64,000 bases of DNA, taken from the NCBI GenBank assembly GCA_025766275.1, contig JAFKAC010000113.1, positions 104,962 through 168,961 of the forward strand. Direction: 5' to 3'. Below are positions 60,601 through 64,000 of this stretch, in pieces (within the stretch, counting starts at the first letter, position 1; every line of letters begins with the position of its first letter). A program made the translations under genes and the position numbers. Below the pieces are notes generated by a model that made no database searches, had not been told where the DNA came from, and saw nothing but the letters and a program-made list of their open reading frames with translations. The stretch comes from Lactarius indigo. Lineage: Eukaryota; Basidiomycota; Agaricomycetes; Russulales; Russulaceae.

Positions 60601-61329
60601 GGGTAAGTAGTTCTATCTCTGCTGGCAGGTGACGGTTGAAGCTGAACGCCTATTCCCAGCCAAATGGCAGGAATATAACCGTGACGTCGGAGAATGTCGA
60701 GGAGTACATCGCAGAGGTTATCGAGGCTATTATCGGGGAGGGTGCCAAATTACAAGCCAAGGCGTTCCGAGAAGGCTTTTCGAAGGTGTTCCCGATCACG
60801 GACTTGCAGGCATTCGCGCTTGACGAACTAGTCATGCTCTTTGGTAATGGCGACGAAGACTGGTCGATCGAGAGTGAGTGACTTTTTACTCTCGCTGAAC
60901 GGCAAACAAAATATTTATTTTCGACGTGTAGCGTTGAATGAGGCAATCAAAGCGGACCATGGATTCAATGCCGAGAGCCGGACCATCCGTAGCTTGATCG
61001 AGGTCATGTCCGGATTCGAGACGCCAACACGCAGGCAGTATCTGCAGTTCCTCACTGGAAGCCCAAGGCTCCCCATCGGAGGTCAGACCTCTCGTTGAGA
61101 GTTACGTATACGATAACTCACTCATCTTTCGTAGGTTTCCGCGGGCTCAACCCGCCACTGACAGTGGTGCGCAAGCCGCACGAGGCGCCACTCAAGGCGG
61201 ACGATTACCTCCCGAGCGTCATGACGTGCGTCAACTACCTGAAGTTACAGAGTACAGCTCAAAGATGTCATGTTGGAGAAATTGCAAGTGGCGATGAAGG
61301 AAGGAATTGGGAGCTTCCACTTATCATAA
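54697..61329 (+). CDS. UFD4: HECT E3 ubiquitin ligase, UFD4/TRIP12-like, with indels in the 3' half
   Basis: Large gene starting [10 protein letters not shown]. The disordered basic/acidic N-terminus ([25 protein letters not shown]) is followed by the armadillo-repeat region ([57 protein letters not shown]), a middle region and a HECT domain ([75 protein letters not shown] with the catalytic Cys codon at 61227-61229, GIGSFHLS end). In yeast and mammals this ligase extends ubiquitin on fusion-degradation and N-degron substrates. The 5' half reads cleanly; from 58,828 on there are about seven 1-base indels (near 58,830, 59,257, 59,440, 59,970, 60,140, 61,246, 61,260), while introns and motifs persist. 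It may be a sequence-error artefact or a recent pseudogene. Confidence 0.82.
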
Positions 61330-61533
61330 GGAGATTTTTGTGCGAGGCCGAATGGGGCATGTGTCCTTTGTAGAACCGTTTTTTTTTTTTTGTTGCTGTG
61401 TAGTACTCTAGTTCTATTATCAACTCTTGCTTTTCCCTTAACTTGGAGTCATCGCTGAGTCAGCACGTCTGGGGTTCGTCTTTTGCTAAATCAGTCAGCA
61501 CAAACGCCCGTTATTCCCTTGACCCCAACCACC
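61330..61533. other. Intergenic with T12 tract
   Basis: Short gap between UFD4 and PHF5A. It contains a T-homopolymer near 61,380, probably the UFD4 3' UTR/polyadenylation region. Confidence 0.5.
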
Positions 61534-62159
61534 ATGTCTAAACACCATCCCGGTGCGTGCCCACTTTGCTTGTGTAAAAAGTCCTGATCTGACGCACGAA
61601 TGATAGATTTGATCATGTGCAGACGCCAACCGGGAATAGGTGAGTTCTCCAGCACAAAGGTGAAAAACCAGCTGATTGACCCCACCCAACCGCAGCCATC
61701 GGCCGTCTCTGTGAGAAATGCGACGGAAAATGGTGTGTTCTCTCCCCGCGCCAAAAAGCGAACGCTGAATCGTTTATAATAAATTAGCCCCGTCTGCGAC
61801 TCATACGTCCGCCCAGAAACTCTCGTGAGGATCTGCGACGAATGTAATTTCGGAACGTACGGTGGTCGCTGCATCATCTGCGGCTCTCCAGGTGAGTGAG
61901 CGGTGTGGGGTGGTGGTGGTGGTATTTTTTGACAAAACGCGCGCGCGCGTGCTAGGATCTCGGACGCGTATTACTGTGCGGAGTGCACGCGCTTGGAGAA
62001 GGACCGTGATGGCTGTCCGAAGATCGTCAACCTTGGAGCTAGTCGAACCGACTTGTTCTATGAACGGCGTCGTCTCGGTGAGCTCGACTCTCCTTTGTCC
62101 TCGCGACGTGCGTGTATCGCTGACCAAATTTGCACTTGCAAGGGTTCAAGAAGGGCTAA
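61534..62159 (+). CDS. PHF5A/Rds3 splicing factor (SF3b subunit)
   Basis: Small, extremely conserved zinc-knuckle protein of the U2 snRNP SF3b complex. It is cut into six exons: MSKHHP, then [43 protein letters not shown] and [34 protein letters not shown] and [20 protein letters not shown], and GFKKG stop at 62159. All CxxC pairs of the zinc clusters are present. The join before ISDAYYC (near 61,955, TAGGATCTC) is one G short of the frame, which is most easily explained by a missing base in a G run, since a real frameshift would destroy an essential protein. Confidence 0.88.
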
Positions 62160-62307
62160 TCTGTCTCATTTCCTATATTGTATCCTAGTACATTGCTGGT
62201 CCATACTACAATTTTTTTTTTTTTAGAGAGATGGTCGGACAACAACTTCACACACAGCAATGGCAAAGCACAGCAAAGCGAAGCGGAAAGTCGTATAGTA
62301 ATACATG

Positions 62308-64000
62308 TTAGTCGCGTTGTGGATGGTATATGTTTCCTTGCCACACTGGTGGAATATTAGCCGGGTTGTCTACGTCAGCAAGTTGTCTGTTGGAAGGGAA
62401 AACTCAGCGTGGACTTTGGGCTCGTACAGGTACGTGAAAACACACCGGAAGACCTGCTTGTCAACAGGCGCCTTGAACACGAGGAAGGCGTGAGTGCTGT
62501 CGTGGGTATCGAGCGCTTCACAGTCTGCGCAAAGGTCCCTAGCGCAGAATGCACAGCGGTACCACTTTCCAACGATCCGCCCGCGGGACACGTGCCTGTC
62601 GCAGAGCGCAAAGCATGTCTGAGGTCACGAAGATACGCTGTTTCGACGTCGATGAACAAAATACGAGCGAGTGAGTTTGAGTGACGTACCTTCGGGATCA
62701 CCCGATATATCGGCAGGACTGCCCGGTGCAGGACCAGCAGGATATCGATATCTGTAAAATTGAATTTTCTACTCGCGTGACCCAAAACGTGTATCACAAA
62801 CAGGATTGGTATGATAGGGTATTCGGATTCGAGTGGGCCGGGGATGTCCACTGGCCGAGGAATCTTGAGGAACGTGTGCATAGGGTCATGGACCCTGTAT
62901 GACTTGACCTCGCAGTCCGAGCACTGAATCAGATGGGTAGTGAGAGGCGACGTACGAGTAGAATAAGAACGTTGCCACGTACTAAGTTGAATGATGAGGG
63001 CTTGGAGGGCAGCTAAGGCATTGGTACCTGACGCCGATAATGGGCTAGTAAGTCAGAGCACGGCGGATGTCAGAATCGAAGTATAAAATCCAACGGAAGA
63101 CGGGCAGACCTCTCCGCATGAATTACAGCCTTGGGGTGGATGTGGACATAGTCTCCCTCTCTATCTGTCCCAGCGCCGTTACCGTACGAGACGGTGTTCG
63201 CAGACATCGAAGAGACAATACCAGGGGCCGAACGTAAGTTAACTGTGTCTTGGCTATAACGCCGTCCATGAGTACGCTGTAAAACATCCTGTGTTTCGTT
63301 GATCGGCATGGTATCTGCCCGATGGTTAGTCAATGCGAGCGAGCATGGATAGAGATTGTTACCTTCATCATGATGTGGGAAGAACTGTGTTCGCCGTTGG
63401 ACGCATAAGGGCTGCCGGGTAAACCAGCAATCTCGCAACCCGAACAAATGTTGACGTCTTCCCTACAGTCGACGCAGTGGAATCGAGGACCAACAATGTC
63501 TTGCTGACAGCTGCACGCACGTCAGGGTAAAAAAGTGTCAAACCGGTTGAGAAGAGCACGAACTAAGAACATTGGTAACCATGGTGTTTCAGAGCTACTA
63601 GAGAGTGAGCAGAAATCCGTGCGGATAAACGAGGTTACTGACATGGTTCGTCCACGATGTCGTCTGATGTGGTATCGTCCGATATTTCTGACTGGCTGCG
63701 CGCTTCGGAAATAGGCTCGTTGGCTTCATTTCCAAGAACGGGTGTATCGGGTGATTTTCGTGCACGTCACTGTGTTCGGTATAATCGCACGAGGAAAGAC
63801 TTGAGGAATTGGCGATGCTCACCCGTAGCACACTCGACAAAGGGTAAACTTCTCGCAGATTCCGCATTTGTACCGATCCCCTGACAGCTTGGATTCACAT
63901 CCGGAGCAAGGGCGCGAAGTCTCGGCCTGCTCTGCTCGTTTTTCAACTTACTGGAGTACAGACCACAGAGAGTAATTCGCGCACCTATGACCTTCCAGCC
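62308..64000 (-). CDS. Multi-ZZ zinc-finger protein, 5' end beyond window
   Basis: Minus gene entering from the right edge and ending at the stop at 62308 (RQLADVDNPANIPPVWQG, YHPQRD). At least four ZZ-type fingers are visible: CSGCESKLSGDRYKCGICEK (near 63,900), CQQDIVGPRFHCVDC then NICSGCE (63,510-63,430), IIGVRYQCLSC then CSDCEVKSYRVHDPMH (63,030-62,880), and CDRHVSRGRIVGKWYRC then ARDLCADCEALDTHD (62,610-62,490). ZZ domains bind short peptide motifs such as N-termini of histones or N-degrons. A 1-base shortfall occurs in the third finger near 63,000. The identity of the full protein and partners is unknown; similar ZZ arrays are common in Agaricomycetes. Confidence 0.75.

Noticed and set aside
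58828..61329. Calling UFD4 a pseudogene outright
   Set aside because: Adjacent PHF5A and ZZ genes show the same type of 1-base indels, so local sequence error is at least as likely; annotated as a gene with indels.

Overview
The window is nuclear DNA from a filamentous basidiomycete (Agaricomycetes; Polyporales is a guess from general familiarity, not shown). Genes are split by many 39-70 bp GT-AG introns. The gene families are typical of that class: Goodbye-type STAND receptors, a C2-NACHT-WD40 receptor, DUF6535 membrane proteins and F-box/LRR proteins, next to ordinary eukaryotic core genes. No prokaryotic features were seen.

Left and middle (1-41,850) form a fast-evolving accessory region built on a direct duplication. 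Copy A (1-11,827) and copy B (about 22,708-39,593) share the same order: F-box gene, Goodbye-NACHT-ankyrin receptor (minus), DUF6535 membrane protein (plus, divergent from the receptor with about 150 bp between start codons), and CLC chloride channel (minus). The inner end of each copy cuts a gene. The channel of copy A stops in mid-gene and the F-box gene of copy B starts in mid-gene, while their partners on the outer sides (F-box A and CLC-B) are whole as far as visible. This is the pattern of a tandem duplication, but 10.9 kb of unrelated DNA now lies at the junction: a C2-NACHT-WD40 receptor, a dihydrolipoyl dehydrogenase pseudogene, SPC25 and a K+/H+ antiporter pseudogene. Both Goodbye receptors are intact by hand splicing (997 and 1,001 aa). 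The DUF6535 gene is intact only in copy A.

Copy B was then hit by mobile DNA, and copy A preserves the empty sites. An 8,660-bp hAT transposon (22-bp perfect terminal inverted repeats, 8-bp target duplication) and a 237-bp MITE (TA duplication) both sit in the dying DUF6535 copy. The hAT element carries an almost complete transposase, a solo LTR nested in one of its introns, and about 4 kb of cargo with a tandem exon duplication. A separate 249-bp poly(A)-tailed retroposon with a 17-bp target duplication lies near the left end.

Right part (43,680-64,000) is a compact core block: MED4, an F-box protein, PSO2/SNM1 DNA cross-link repair nuclease, a decayed P-loop NTPase, a class-III aminotransferase, a UFD4/TRIP12-like HECT ubiquitin ligase, PHF5A/Rds3 splicing factor and a multi-ZZ zinc-finger protein running off the edge. 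From about 58.8 to 63.0 kb, three consecutive genes each carry isolated 1-base indels although splice sites and key residues are kept. This looks more like local sequence error than three independent pseudogenes, but it needs reads to decide.

The most interesting candidate system is the divergent NLR/DUF6535 pair: a STAND receptor and a four-TM membrane protein sharing one tiny promoter, duplicated as a unit, with the receptor's ankyrin surface diverged and the membrane partner lost from one copy. A partnership between the two is inference.
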